DNA from: Symsagittifera roscoffensis
Lineage: Eukaryota > Xenacoelomorpha > Acoela > Convolutidae
Assembly (NCBI RefSeq): GCF_963678635.1
Contig: NC_087065.1
Coordinates: 37,289,888 to 37,353,887, forward strand
Direction of reading: 5' to 3'
DNA length: 64,000 nt
Part shown: piece after piece, positions 38,079 to 47,893 of the stretch
Numbering within the stretch: the first letter of the stretch is position 1
Layout of the letters: every line of letters starts with the position of its first letter
Notes under the pieces: generated by a model
The model's input: the letters and a program-made list of their open reading frames with translations, nothing else
Database searches by the model: none
Told to the model about the DNA's origin: nothing
Made by a program: the position numbers and the translations under genes

Positions 38079-39086
38079 TATTGAACCTTATAAACTAAAT
38101 TGTGAAATACAAAACACAAATTAATAACACGAACTTTCTTTCTTTTGAAATATTAAACTTACATGCATTGAGCCCAGCAGCATTGTTTGAACTTTGACAA
38201 CACACGAAGATAAGCAACGGTTTTACCATTTAACCCTAAAAAGAAGGCAAGGAAACATAATATTTGGATAGCATTGTGTTGATTGCAAAAAAAATAACTT
38301 AACAAAAAAACTAAGATTTTAATTGCATATTGATAGTTAAAAACATGAAGCGAGTGCAAATTTTATGGAAAAGTATTTATTGACAAAAAAAACTATGTTA
38401 ATTTTCAATACGGATTTGTAAAAAGAAAATCAAGCACACTTCAAATGGTTATCTATCTTTAAAAAATTGACACAATCAACAATGGAAACATGTAGAAACT
38501 ATTTATACGGATTACGAATATACCTTCGAATTACATCAGGTCTTGAAGACATGATATATTGTGCCAGTCGGTCATATCTGGAAGTTTGGCCTTGTTTGGG
38601 CCTAATTGTTGTGATAAACTTATTGAATAGTTTCATGTGATATGATACACTCATAATGGTACGCTTGTAAGAAGGCCCGGTACGGGATTTTAGAGACATG
38701 CTCGTCAAGCACCAATACTCCACCTCTACCCGGGCATCCCCGCCGGAACCTCCACCCGTCAAAAACCAGGTTGTAATCGCTTTCATTTCTTTTTTGTTAT
38801 TAGTTTTTTTAAAATCCAGTTCTCTACAATCCATTTCACAATCTATTCTTTTTCTTGTTTTGCCTCTTTTGTACCCTGTTTTGTGAATGTCCGTGCCGAA
38901 GTACAGGCCGAAGTGGCTTCACACATTGAGCAGGAAACTGGTAATAGGAACCTCAAGGACCAAGTACTGCAGCCCCAGATATGTCGGAGCCACGGTTTAC
39001 TCGTACAGAGGTGCAAAGCTAGCCGACCTTACCTGGTGCCCTAACAGAAAACTTGGTGCTCTAAATAACTCTTTGTTTCGCCTTAT

Positions 39087-39994
39087 TGTAACATTCGTCT
39101 ACTGCAGTCACACATGAGGCTTAAGAAAAATAGGCCCTATAACTATTGGCTCAAGAGTCAGGGACACTATCTCTTGTGTTTTTCCACCTCAAATCAGTCG
39201 GAGCCAATTCGGTTCGTTTGTGACATGAGACTACGACTCGTTACAGCTTAAAGGCTACTACCAAAATATCCCCCCACTCTAGAATTAAGAACGTCCTCAT
39301 ATTTAGGTCTCTAGATACCCAAAATACATGAACGCCGTTAAAAACCGGGTTGGAACAATCCGTTAAGTTACTTTTTATTAGACAGTGGAACTTTGATCCA
39401 TTTCAGATGGATCAACCTAAAACTCGCCTCACCTCAACATAACAATTATAAAACACACTCTAGAAATTTAAATTTGTACTCACATCGTAGCACGCTCAAG
39501 AACTGGGAGTAATCAAGTCGGTAATCAACTCGAGAATCAAATAATGTAATTAAAATGAGTTTAATGTTTGTCAGTTTTAACAACAAGAACAAGTTCGTAC
39601 TCTAGACTATAATTTCTCGTGAACCATTGGGACACTCAAGCTGTCCACCTTTCCACCGAAGGTTCACTCTAGTCCAGTTTAGAATAGTACTCCAGTCAAG
39701 TCACAATAATCCAGTTCGTGGGAATACTCTTGTCTCTGTTTCGAATGGGACAGCTCTACTCTAGGTTATTGCTGTGACGGAAATTGCGAATAGCAATTTC
39801 CTACCGATTTTTCTTGCAACTTTCCCGCGATTGTCACTCGATTGTTCTGACTTCTCTCTTTTGACTTTCAGTTATCGCAAGAAAATCGTGCATGACATGC
39901 TCCATTCGATTTTTTGAAGAACTTAATTTCATCCCAAAATCAAGTGCTCTTGCTTTTCTCAAGGTCAAACTTCCAAATATGACCGACTGGCACA
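39087..39994 (-). repeat. 3' LTR of the giant element
   Basis: 908 bp, matching 61900-62807 at about 98.7% by eye. The minus strand starts TGTGCCAGTCGG and ends GAATGTTACA. The flank on the host side is CCTTAT. Confidence 0.92.
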
Positions 39995-40010
39995 TACTCC
40001 CCGGACTCAA
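39995..40010 (-). other. Candidate polypurine tract
   Basis: The minus strand reads GAGTCCGGGGAGTA directly before the LTR's TGTGCC. The purine run is short (GGGGAG) and includes a T, so this is a weak candidate, placed by position. Confidence 0.4.
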
Positions 40011-40399
40011 GATCGATGTCCTCATCGCGTGCTGTCTTCTGCCAGTGAGTCCCCGAAAACCGAGTGTTTCTCAAGGTACAGTGCCAGTGGTCATTTACAG
40101 AAGTTTGCAGCAGACTTAAGCTTATCTACACCCCAAAATTCACGGCCATGTAAAATTTTCACACTATCGCTAAACAGCAATCAAAATCTGCACACACCTG
40201 CACCTATGAATTCTCGCTTTTCAAGCCAATTATTTAAAATTTCTTTTGTCCCATTCAATTAGGAAATTGTCATGCAGCATTTTCGTTTATATAATAGATA
40301 TAGCATATTAATAACAATATCTTGTTTTGTTAAAATTTCTTTTTCGTGAACCCAGGTTTCACCCGGATCCACACTCAAGCCCCCTTTCCCTCTCAAGAC

Positions 40400-43300
40400 T
40401 CAAGATCCATTCGAACCATCCACACACCTCGCACTCTTCGCCTTGGAGGTGCTGCACCCTGAAGTACTAGATACGGCAAACTGTCTCAACAGTTCTTCTT
40501 CATCATCGGAGCTAATCACGATTTCCTCCCAAGCCTTCAGCTGTTCATAGGATCGCATCCATTCTCTTTGCTCCTGGAACCTCTTTGCCTGGTTGGGTAG
40601 TGCCTTCACCCTAGATTCCCGGTTCAAACAAAAGGAGTTGTGCAGGCTCAAGCTCACGTTCTTTGCCAGGTCCTCCTCTAGTATCGATTCCCTCGCTTTG
40701 GTATTGTCTCTAGACATTTTACCCACTCTCTTCCATCCTGTTGTGATCGCATTTCGATGGGTTAACAGGGGTCTCTTGAAAGCTTCTGGCCCAATCTCGG
40801 CCTGGAACTGTCGATACTCCTTTTGATGCTTTCTCATGTGATCTTTCGTTGTCATGTACAACCAAGACGTCAGTGTCGCCCGAAACCATGGAAAGTACCT
40901 CAAACGACTCCATATGTGTCTGACTTCCGTCGGTATGGCGAATACTTTGCACGCAGTCTCAAACAACTCGAGTCTCCTGCTGTAGTCTATCGCGTATATT
41001 GACTCAGCCGTTGGCGTCGTTGCTTCCCGATACTTCGTCACATTCTCTTCTATCCATCTCAGAGCCAACATCGTACTCACTACTAAGAGCGTCACCTTCT
41101 GCCGGTAATCCGGTAGTCCGATCGAGCGAATTTCTTCCATATCCCACACCAGGCAAAGGTTCTTGTGATCTGGATACCACACCGTTTGTGCCAAACAGTG
41201 GCATGGGCATTCTCCATGGGTAATCTCAATGCTCCTGAGGTTACGCTCCCCCGAGGCTTCCAAGAGAGGCTCAAGCTCCATCATTTTCTCATGCATCGTG
41301 TCATTATCTTCCATGTTTGGAGCACCTCCCACAGGCTTTCCGATCACGTTTTGTCTCTCGTGATCGCTGGTATTCTCACTCTCCAACTTCAAAAGTTCTT
41401 CTCCCCAGATTTCACTCAAGTCATCTCTCAATTCTTTTGGTACTATACCTCTGATTTTTCTCAACAACTTGTGCGAGTGATGCGATATCCGAGCCAACCT
41501 CACGCACTTGGGCACTGAGAAGGCCTTGTCTACCAATATTCTCTGGCTGGATGCTTCCACCATCGCCATGTGCAGTGGGTAGTGGCTTCCGCACAAATTG
41601 GCCATCATTGACCCTATCAGGGATTTTGCGTTCAATGGCAGGCCATAAGCTTCGCTCATGGGAAACCCCATTTCTGCCTCGAGACCAACCTTCCAGCTCC
41701 GGATATGCTTTTGAGTCACCTGCAACACTCCCGGCCATGATTCCACGCTCAACGCCGTCACTAAATGGTGTTCAGACTCTAGTCTTTCCAGTGACTGCAG
41801 ACTACACATTCTCGAGAAGAATCCGAGAGCTGTTGCTATGTTCACCGTAGTTCTCGCGTAACACTCCGCTACTATTTGCACTTCACTTTTCTCCCTTTCC
41901 GTGATGTCTTCAAACCAAGTGACCAGGTCTTCTTTTTGAAAGGACAGTATTCTGACACATGGCCGTCCATCGCAGGTGTGCTCTCCGTTCCCACACGTCG
42001 AATCCAGACAGCTACCCGGCTCCATCTTCATTGCCGACTCGAGCTTGCTCGTCTTTTCGCCTGACTCCTGCGTCTGAGGTGAGATTAGCTTGTGCAACAC
42101 ACTCAACTTTGCCAGATCTTCATCTTCCGTTGGTGCTAGCCTCACTCGCTCGGTGGTTTCCTCGATCAGACTCGCGTGGGGATGTGGACACCAGGAGGGT
42201 CTTAAAAGCTTCCATACCACTCCCAAGTTCGTGATTAACAAGCCATTTCCATCGCCCATGTTCACTTCAACTCTCTTGTTCGAACGCGGTATGCTTACCA
42301 CCTCTGGTGTTTTCTCAAGAATCAGGCCCAGGCTCGGCCCCTCTTTCTCTACCGTTTCTATTTCCATTATTCTTTCTGTCCAAAACTTCAGTAGCTCCGC
42401 CACCTCGTGGTTCCTGTGAGCGCCTCCTGTTTCTGAGTCTAAGAAGGGGTTGTAGGCTATTCCCATCACTCCTGACACGTATTGGTATTCCCCCTTCTCG
42501 CTCGGCCTCGAGTACTGCTCTGACGAGGCCAGGTTACGGTGAACATCATGCTCTTCTTCGAACTTCTTATTATAAAATCTCCGTACCTCGTCCAGCTTTC
42601 TGTGGTTCTCTAGGGACAGTCTGGAACCATCTTCTTTTTCTATACCAGTACTCTGATACACGTTTAAGATGATCGTTGAGACTCTTTTTTCCACGGTTTT
42701 ACTTCCGCTTGCTCTCTGGTGGCATGCCAAGATGGTACTATCAGACATCATTGACATTTTCCATCTCAAGAAACATGTGGCATCCTTCCTCCTAGCCAGG
42801 CTCAAGCCTGAATTGTCCCTAGCCACGTGTTGCATCAATGCTTGATACACATCTAACTTTTTGCTTCCCAACTTCAGTCTATCATACGAGGTCAATGTCT
42901 CCAACTCTATTCCCACCAGACTCCAGGTGAACATTAGTTGTCCTGCAGTTCTAACGAAGGGATTCGCCATTAATGGTGGTGCTGATGAGGATGTCCTCAT
43001 TGCCTCTTCAAAATGATCCTTCAACAAGTTCTGCCAGGACCTCTTCAGCTGATTCGCCACTTCTATTTTATTAACCTCGGCCTTTTGCTGGGTGGCCCAA
43101 TTGCGTCGCTTGCGAGCTACTCCTCTGTCCAATTTCTTTAAGCAGTCCTCCATTTCCTTCAATGTCTCGAGGGCCACCCACCACGTCCGGGAGGTGTTCC
43201 TCGTCTTGTTCCTCTCCAATGGATCACTCGTCACTTGCTTGACCGTGGCCTGGTGTGCCTTCGAGATCCATTCCTTGCCGACATCCACTTCCCATGTCTG

Positions 43301-43621
43301 TCCGTTCGTTGAACCTCTCTTTACGTTTATCTTCTGAGGCTTAAAGTCTTCCTCCGATGTCGAACTGGTGGAAACCTCTATTTCCCTCTCTACATCAAGT
43401 GGTCTTCTGAGCTCCGAGCTGCTCTTGTATGCCGCCGTCTTGCATCGAGCCAAAACCATGGGCGCCGTCTCTCTCAAGTTTCCTTCCGAAACAGCATCCA
43501 CTGAAGGACTACCCAATCCCTCCACTTCTCTCTTCCTCTTGCGAGTCTTCACATCTCTGCTTGAGGGTGTTGTAGCTATCATCACTGATTCGACCTCTCT
43601 GTCTACCCCCAATCCTTCCAA
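40400..43621 (-). CDS. Third ORF of giant element, unknown function (~1073 codons)
   Basis: The open frame starts just after a stop near 43645. The listed start is a TTG and the first ATG is at ~43582. It overlaps the end of the preceding ORF by 19 nt in another frame, so it may be reached by frameshifting or re-initiation. The N-terminal third is basic and charged (TRKRKREVEGL, VARKRRNWATQQK). The middle has a CGNGEHTCDGRPC cysteine cluster, and the C-terminal half is mostly helical with many Trp and His. I see no signal peptide, no clear transmembrane helix and no retroviral Env hallmark. The tail is acidic (SSDDEEELL). No domain is recognised. Codon-scale conservation is visible only through the duplicated copies. 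Fragments are at 32543 and 36483. Confidence 0.7.
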   Translation of the reverse strand: MEGLGVDREVESVMIATTPSSRDVKTRKRKREVEGLGSPSVDAVSEGNLRETAPMVLARCKTAAYKSSSELRRPLDVEREIEVSTSSTSEEDFKPQKINVKRGSTNGQTWEVDVGKEWISKAHQATVKQVTSDPLERNKTRNTSRTWWVALETLKEMEDCLKKLDRGVARKRRNWATQQKAEVNKIEVANQLKRSWQNLLKDHFEEAMRTSSSAPPLMANPFVRTAGQLMFTWSLVGIELETLTSYDRLKLGSKKLDVYQALMQHVARDNSGLSLARRKDATCFLRWKMSMMSDSTILACHQRASGSKTVEKRVSTIILNVYQSTGIEKEDGSRLSLENHRKLDEVRRFYNKKFEEEHDVHRNLASSEQYSRPSEKGEYQYVSGVMGIAYNPFLDSETGGAHRNHEVAELLKFWTERIMEIETVEKEGPSLGLILEKTPEVVSIPRSNKRVEVNMGDGNGLLITNLGVVWKLLRPSWCPHPHASLIEETTERVRLAPTEDEDLAKLSVLHKLISPQTQESGEKTSKLESAMKMEPGSCLDSTCGNGEHTCDGRPCVRILSFQKEDLVTWFEDITEREKSEVQIVAECYARTTVNIATALGFFSRMCSLQSLERLESEHHLVTALSVESWPGVLQVTQKHIRSWKVGLEAEMGFPMSEAYGLPLNAKSLIGSMMANLCGSHYPLHMAMVEASSQRILVDKAFSVPKCVRLARISHHSHKLLRKIRGIVPKELRDDLSEIWGEELLKLESENTSDHERQNVIGKPVGGAPNMEDNDTMHEKMMELEPLLEASGERNLRSIEITHGECPCHCLAQTVWYPDHKNLCLVWDMEEIRSIGLPDYRQKVTLLVVSTMLALRWIEENVTKYREATTPTAESIYAIDYSRRLELFETACKVFAIPTEVRHIWSRLRYFPWFRATLTSWLYMTTKDHMRKHQKEYRQFQAEIGPEAFKRPLLTHRNAITTGWKRVGKMSRDNTKARESILEEDLAKNVSLSLHNSFCLNRESRVKALPNQAKRFQEQREWMRSYEQLKAWEEIVISSDDEEELLRQFAVSSTSGCSTSKAKSARCVDGSNGS

Positions 43622-44988
43622 CTCTTGCCTCCCCCTGCTCGAGCCTTAAGGATATTAGTACTTTTAATCATATTACTAGTCCCAACCTTATCCCTTTTTA
43701 TATCATCAACTATTTTATCTACAGTTTTTTGTCTCAGAGTAGAGCTGTCCTCACATTTTTCTTCTCTAGTCTTCGATCGTGAATTCCTCAGCTCTACCAG
43801 CTTGCTCAGCAGCTCTTTTCTCGCCTTCTCATCCAGGCCCGTTCCTATCAGAAGCGGTTCTCCAAATCTTACGACTGTGTCCCACAGTTCCTCCTTGAAT
43901 TTGTCCAGCGTCGTCTCGCTGCCCGCTTCTTGATTGAATTCTTCCAAGAACTCCTGCCAAGCATCGTCCTTCAGGGACCCCAGGAATATGTCCCTGTTCC
44001 CTTCGAAAGTGTTCCTTTCCCTTTCCTCCGAGCTCAAGAGTATCATCCCCATATTGAAGGTCTCATTTGCCAATGGCAATTCCAGATTCTTCCGGGGGGA
44101 CGGATTCAGAGGTGGTGTGGCAGTATCTGCCCAATTCTCCTCGCTCAAGTCTTTCAACAGTTCTTGAGTGGTGAGCTCCTCCCCTGATGGCCCTGGTTCA
44201 GGTGTATTCCCCACTTCCATGTCTTCACCGGCTTCACTGAGAGTTTCATCCATATTCTCTTCTTCTGACTCATGTCTCCTTCTCTCGAGAATTTTCTTAA
44301 ACCGGTCCTCGACGGGTCCACTTCTCTTGTCTCCAGGCGTGTCCACTGACAGTGGTGATGGTGTCGTAGGGTCCAATTTCTTGTACTCCGTCAGGGCTAC
44401 GTGCAGTTGACCTGCTGCATCTAGTTCTTTTCCCTCCTGTCTCACTTCCACCTGTTCTAAGCCATAGGGTGCCCTGTATTTTCTCGTTGCAAATTTCATG
44501 TCGTCCACCAATGCGACGTGCCCCTCCATCATGATCATCCTGCCATCATCCCATATGGGTAGCATGTTCTCAAGTCCCTCCTGCTCAAGAACTCTCAAGA
44601 CCTTTCGCACCTCATATCCGGGGGGCTGCGAACCTCTCATCTTTTTCGCTTGCGTCGTCCACGAATTTACCTTCGCCTCGCTAGTATGGAAGTAGACCGC
44701 CGCCGTGTAGCCGATTAACAGGGGGTCCCAGCCATCAGTGAAATACTTCTGCATTTCCTCCGTCGTCATCCTCGCCATTATGGAGGGAACTACCAAGGGG
44801 CTGTTCATTCCCGAGGTCATCCTCCTGACTATCGGGTACTCAGGCATGGTGGCTGGGAGGATCTCTTTCTCCATTATGGCCTCCAGCTCCCTCTTGACCA
44901 GCGCAAAGCATTCCTTCCAAGCAGGAATCCTCAAGATCTCTCGTCCGTCTGCCGTCAATGGGTTCAAGTTCCAAAACTTGGGATACAT
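43603..44988 (-). CDS. Continuation of the SGNH ORF after a frameshift (461 codons)
   Basis: This frame carries on upstream of its first ATG, back to a G-run near plus 45034-45038. There the 1007-codon frame changes from natural-looking protein into 60 residues of Arg/Gly-rich out-of-frame text. I read both as one ancestral protein with a 1 nt indel. The segment contains helical stretches, a Glu/Ser-rich acidic linker (RRRHESEEENMDETLSEAGED) and a KxxxELLSKLVELR helix. No known domain. It ends in a TAG that overlaps the next ORF. Confidence 0.65.
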   Translation of the reverse strand: MYPKFWNLNPLTADGREILRIPAWKECFALVKRELEAIMEKEILPATMPEYPIVRRMTSGMNSPLVVPSIMARMTTEEMQKYFTDGWDPLLIGYTAAVYFHTSEAKVNSWTTQAKKMRGSQPPGYEVRKVLRVLEQEGLENMLPIWDDGRMIMMEGHVALVDDMKFATRKYRAPYGLEQVEVRQEGKELDAAGQLHVALTEYKKLDPTTPSPLSVDTPGDKRSGPVEDRFKKILERRRHESEEENMDETLSEAGEDMEVGNTPEPGPSGEELTTQELLKDLSEENWADTATPPLNPSPRKNLELPLANETFNMGMILLSSEERERNTFEGNRDIFLGSLKDDAWQEFLEEFNQEAGSETTLDKFKEELWDTVVRFGEPLLIGTGLDEKARKELLSKLVELRNSRSKTREEKCEDSSTLRQKTVDKIVDDIKRDKVGTSNMIKSTNILKARAGGGKSWKDWG

Positions 44989-47863
44989 TTCGATGGGGCC
45001 CCTCTCGCTTGCCTCCCATTCTACACTGCATTTGCCCCCTGAAGTTGTACACTATCAGCTCGGCATCTTTCACTTTTCCAAAGAGTACCGTGTTGCTCAT
45101 TCGCGTTATAAGCACCTCCTGCTGACACCAATTGAGCGCCGTCCCATCCAGTATGCTGATAAGACTCAAGTGCGTCACAGAGTGACGATACGTTGTCACC
45201 AGGGGATCTGGGAATGCGTACGTCACTGCTGGACCATAAATGCAGGTCACCATCTCCTCTAGGCCCCGGATTATCCCCATAGGGTCCGACCTCATTGCCA
45301 GGCATAAGTCCGTCAACAGAGGCATCCCTCTATTCATCTTCTTCCATTCTTCTCTCGAGGTTGGATTCTCATCTTCAACCGTCATGTGCCGATTCTGCAT
45401 CATGAGGTATTGCACTAACAACGTCTTCAATCCTGCGGCACACTTGTAGGAGTAGGTTTCAATGCTCGAGTGGACTCTCCCCATAGACAGAGGCTCTCCA
45501 TATTCCATCAATTGATGAAACGACACCAATTCCCCATGGGTCAAGAGTAATAGTGCCAGATACCCATCAACTCGAAGTGTTTCTACTCCTCGACTAAACA
45601 TGTATGCTGGGCCCATGTTGAACAAGTATCTGGGATAGATCAGATACAAAGCCAAGAGCAGGCTGATGGGCATGCCCAGTATCTCCTGCACGAAGGCTCC
45701 AAAGATAGTCGCCGTGGTGCCGAACATTCCTGCCATGAATTCCTTTTCCCAGCAAGGACTCAAGAACTTGAGAATCTCGTGATCCCTCCTAGTCCTCAGC
45801 TCACCCTTGGCGTGCTCTCTCCAGAACCCTCCAATCGTCACTTCATTGGCGGCCAAGACGAATCTAGCCACCGTCATGTCTCTTACTTCGGCCAGCTCCA
45901 ATTGTTTCTCCAGAAAACTCCAGACTTGTTTCACGAGGGGTGGTGCTTCCTCCCTCGTCTTATTCGTGGCGTTCTCCAGCCTTGGTGTCAAAAATGGCCA
46001 CCAGCCATTCTCTTGCGTCAAGCGATATTTCATCGATTCTAATTGCTTTTCCGTCTCAGCCACATTTCTTCTCTCGTTACTAGGACCTCTAGACTTGCTG
46101 GTGGAATTTGTGATCTTCACATCCATGCTCCGAAACCACAAGCTGGCCGTCAATTGGCTTATCGCCGGGTGATCGTCCCCAATGACTGGGCTGAACTTAA
46201 GTTGCCTGGCAAAGTTCGATATCTCTAGCAAGAGCACCTCGTCTAATACAATCAGGATGTCGGCTAGTCCATAAAAGCCCCTCAGTGCATGAGATATGTC
46301 CGCCCATGCCGCCGCCAATTCTGACTTGCGATGCCTCAGGTTCGATGGCTCCAACTCCCGATTGGGGGCTGCCATTAGAATCCGCCATTCGTTCCCCTCT
46401 GCTATTAGGATCAAGACCGCGTACACGAATTGTAGGGCAGGTGGCATATTCGCGTATCCAGGGGATGTGGTGAACACCACCTTCGTCTTGGATCCAAATC
46501 TCGAGACCACATTCTCCTGCACTTCATTCATCGCTGCAAACAACGCCTGAATGGCTTCCCATATCTTCCTCGAGGTCGGAATTTCATTGCCCTTTAGCTG
46601 CTCAAGAAGTCCCATCGCGTGCAGGTGATCATTCATTCCTGCAAACAATAGCAACTCAGGCTCACAGGGCATCTCCGACTTTATTGCCACCACCAGAGTT
46701 AACATCTGGTTTAATTCAGCTCCTGGCAAAGAGTATATCAGAGTCTCCGGCCAGAACATCTTGGGAGACGTTCCTTCGAAGTCCGATCCCGCCACAATGA
46801 CTACTCTCGCAGCAGCTGGATCTGCTCTATCATAAACTGCCAGGGTTTTGGCCAGCTGGGTGCTGCCACAGGGCTTCCCGTACCTGGGATCTGCCGCCAA
46901 CTTCGAGCTCTCGTAAGCGGCATCTGGCAATTCCATTCCCCCCGGATTGAGTAGCTTGTCCGCCACTTTCAACTGTGCCGGGGTCGCCAACCTGATCCTG
47001 GCGATGCTTGTTCGGTGTTTGGGGGGTTCCACTATGAGTCCAGGACTCCCCAACAGCTTGAAAGGTCTGTAGTTAATGGGTCCCATGATCGCTTTTGTGG
47101 GAATTCCGGTCAGATCTGCGGTCTCCATCAATTTCGTTCTCGAGAAGTGTGCCTCATGAGCTTTCAACCAGTCCACGCAATGATGTCTGTTTAAATCCTC
47201 GTGCGACACTCGTTCAATCCCCAGGGTCTCCGCCAATTCTCGCCTGCATTCCAAACCCTCTAGGTCCAGTTCTTTCACCTTCTCAGGATATCTCAAGCGA
47301 GCGGTCTCCATATATCTCTTTTCCCGCTTCTTCTCTGCCACTACCACAGAGGATATCGCCGAGCCTGGAGGTGTTGATGACATCACCTCCTCAGACTCCA
47401 TTGGCGTGACACTCTGCAATCTGGTCTGGTTGCTCCTCGAACTATCTCCAGTGTCAACTCTCGTTCCCAAGCGAGCAGACAAGGCCCTTGAGGCAAGGAA
47501 TGGTGGGTTCGGGGGTGGTCCTAACGTGAATTGGGCTGTCTCTAGCAGATCCGCCTCTAGCGTGTTTATGTGTTCTTGGAAGACGTCGTTCAGCCACTCC
47601 GCTCCCCCCGGCCTATCGAAGTGGATCCCATCATTGGAGGTGTCTTCAGGGAATCCCTTTTTCTCCATGCGCTCCGCCACATCCAACAGTCTGACAGGGA
47701 GCACACTTTTCCGGTGGATATCTCGGATCACCTTGTTTAGGTTCCGCACCTTCTCGTTCATCTCCAAGGCGTGCTGGTCAAACATCATGTTATAGGGGAT
47801 GGTACATACCGTCAACAGGATGGGGTCCATCTGGATCCTCAGCTCCTCAAGAAGGCAACTCAT
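44840..47863 (-). CDS. SGNH ORF, central part: esterase block V and second SGNH-like region
   Basis: It is in the same frame as the ORF ending at 47894; only a TAA and ten codons separate them. Residues ~1-95 complete the SGNH fold: the strand ILLTVCTIPYN, then the block V motif NDGIHFDRPGGAEWL (~75-90) with the catalytic Asp-x-x-His pattern. After a linker, a second region has VVIVAGSDFEG (~355) and LLLFAGMNDHLHAMGLL (~400). These look like SGNH blocks I and III with GSD for GDS, followed by KVVFTTSPGYAN. The rest (~500-950) is Trp-rich and hydrophobic in places (GMPISLLLALYLIYP) but has no domain I know. The last ~60 residues are frameshifted text. SGNH enzymes hydrolyse esters such as acetyl groups on lipids, sugars or proteins. 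The substrate here is unknown. Confidence 0.75.
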   Translation of the reverse strand: MSCLLEELRIQMDPILLTVCTIPYNMMFDQHALEMNEKVRNLNKVIRDIHRKSVLPVRLLDVAERMEKKGFPEDTSNDGIHFDRPGGAEWLNDVFQEHINTLEADLLETAQFTLGPPPNPPFLASRALSARLGTRVDTGDSSRSNQTRLQSVTPMESEEVMSSTPPGSAISSVVVAEKKREKRYMETARLRYPEKVKELDLEGLECRRELAETLGIERVSHEDLNRHHCVDWLKAHEAHFSRTKLMETADLTGIPTKAIMGPINYRPFKLLGSPGLIVEPPKHRTSIARIRLATPAQLKVADKLLNPGGMELPDAAYESSKLAADPRYGKPCGSTQLAKTLAVYDRADPAAARVVIVAGSDFEGTSPKMFWPETLIYSLPGAELNQMLTLVVAIKSEMPCEPELLLFAGMNDHLHAMGLLEQLKGNEIPTSRKIWEAIQALFAAMNEVQENVVSRFGSKTKVVFTTSPGYANMPPALQFVYAVLILIAEGNEWRILMAAPNRELEPSNLRHRKSELAAAWADISHALRGFYGLADILIVLDEVLLLEISNFARQLKFSPVIGDDHPAISQLTASLWFRSMDVKITNSTSKSRGPSNERRNVAETEKQLESMKYRLTQENGWWPFLTPRLENATNKTREEAPPLVKQVWSFLEKQLELAEVRDMTVARFVLAANEVTIGGFWREHAKGELRTRRDHEILKFLSPCWEKEFMAGMFGTTATIFGAFVQEILGMPISLLLALYLIYPRYLFNMGPAYMFSRGVETLRVDGYLALLLLTHGELVSFHQLMEYGEPLSMGRVHSSIETYSYKCAAGLKTLLVQYLMMQNRHMTVEDENPTSREEWKKMNRGMPLLTDLCLAMRSDPMGIIRGLEEMVTCIYGPAVTYAFPDPLVTTYRHSVTHLSLISILDGTALNWCQQEVLITRMSNTVLFGKVKDAELIVYNFRGQMQCRMGGKREGPHRNVSQVLELEPIDGRRTRDLEDSCLEGMLCAGQEGAGGHNGERDPPSHHA

Positions 47864-47893
47864 CTTGTCGTGCAGCCTCGTTATTTTCCTTGC

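Larger units (their letters stand above)
37880..41820. repeat. 3.94 kb tandem triplication, unit 3 (continuous with the full element)
   Basis: At 41820 this copy continues without a break into the rest of the third ORF, so it is the original right side. Its LTR shares TACTCTAGAC with the LTR at 61900, where units 1 and 2 read TACTCAAGAC. This supports it as the true partner LTR. Confidence 0.95.

Noticed and set aside
40400-43621. Third ORF as a retroviral Env
   Set aside because: No signal peptide, fusion peptide, furin-like site or C-terminal membrane anchor is visible.
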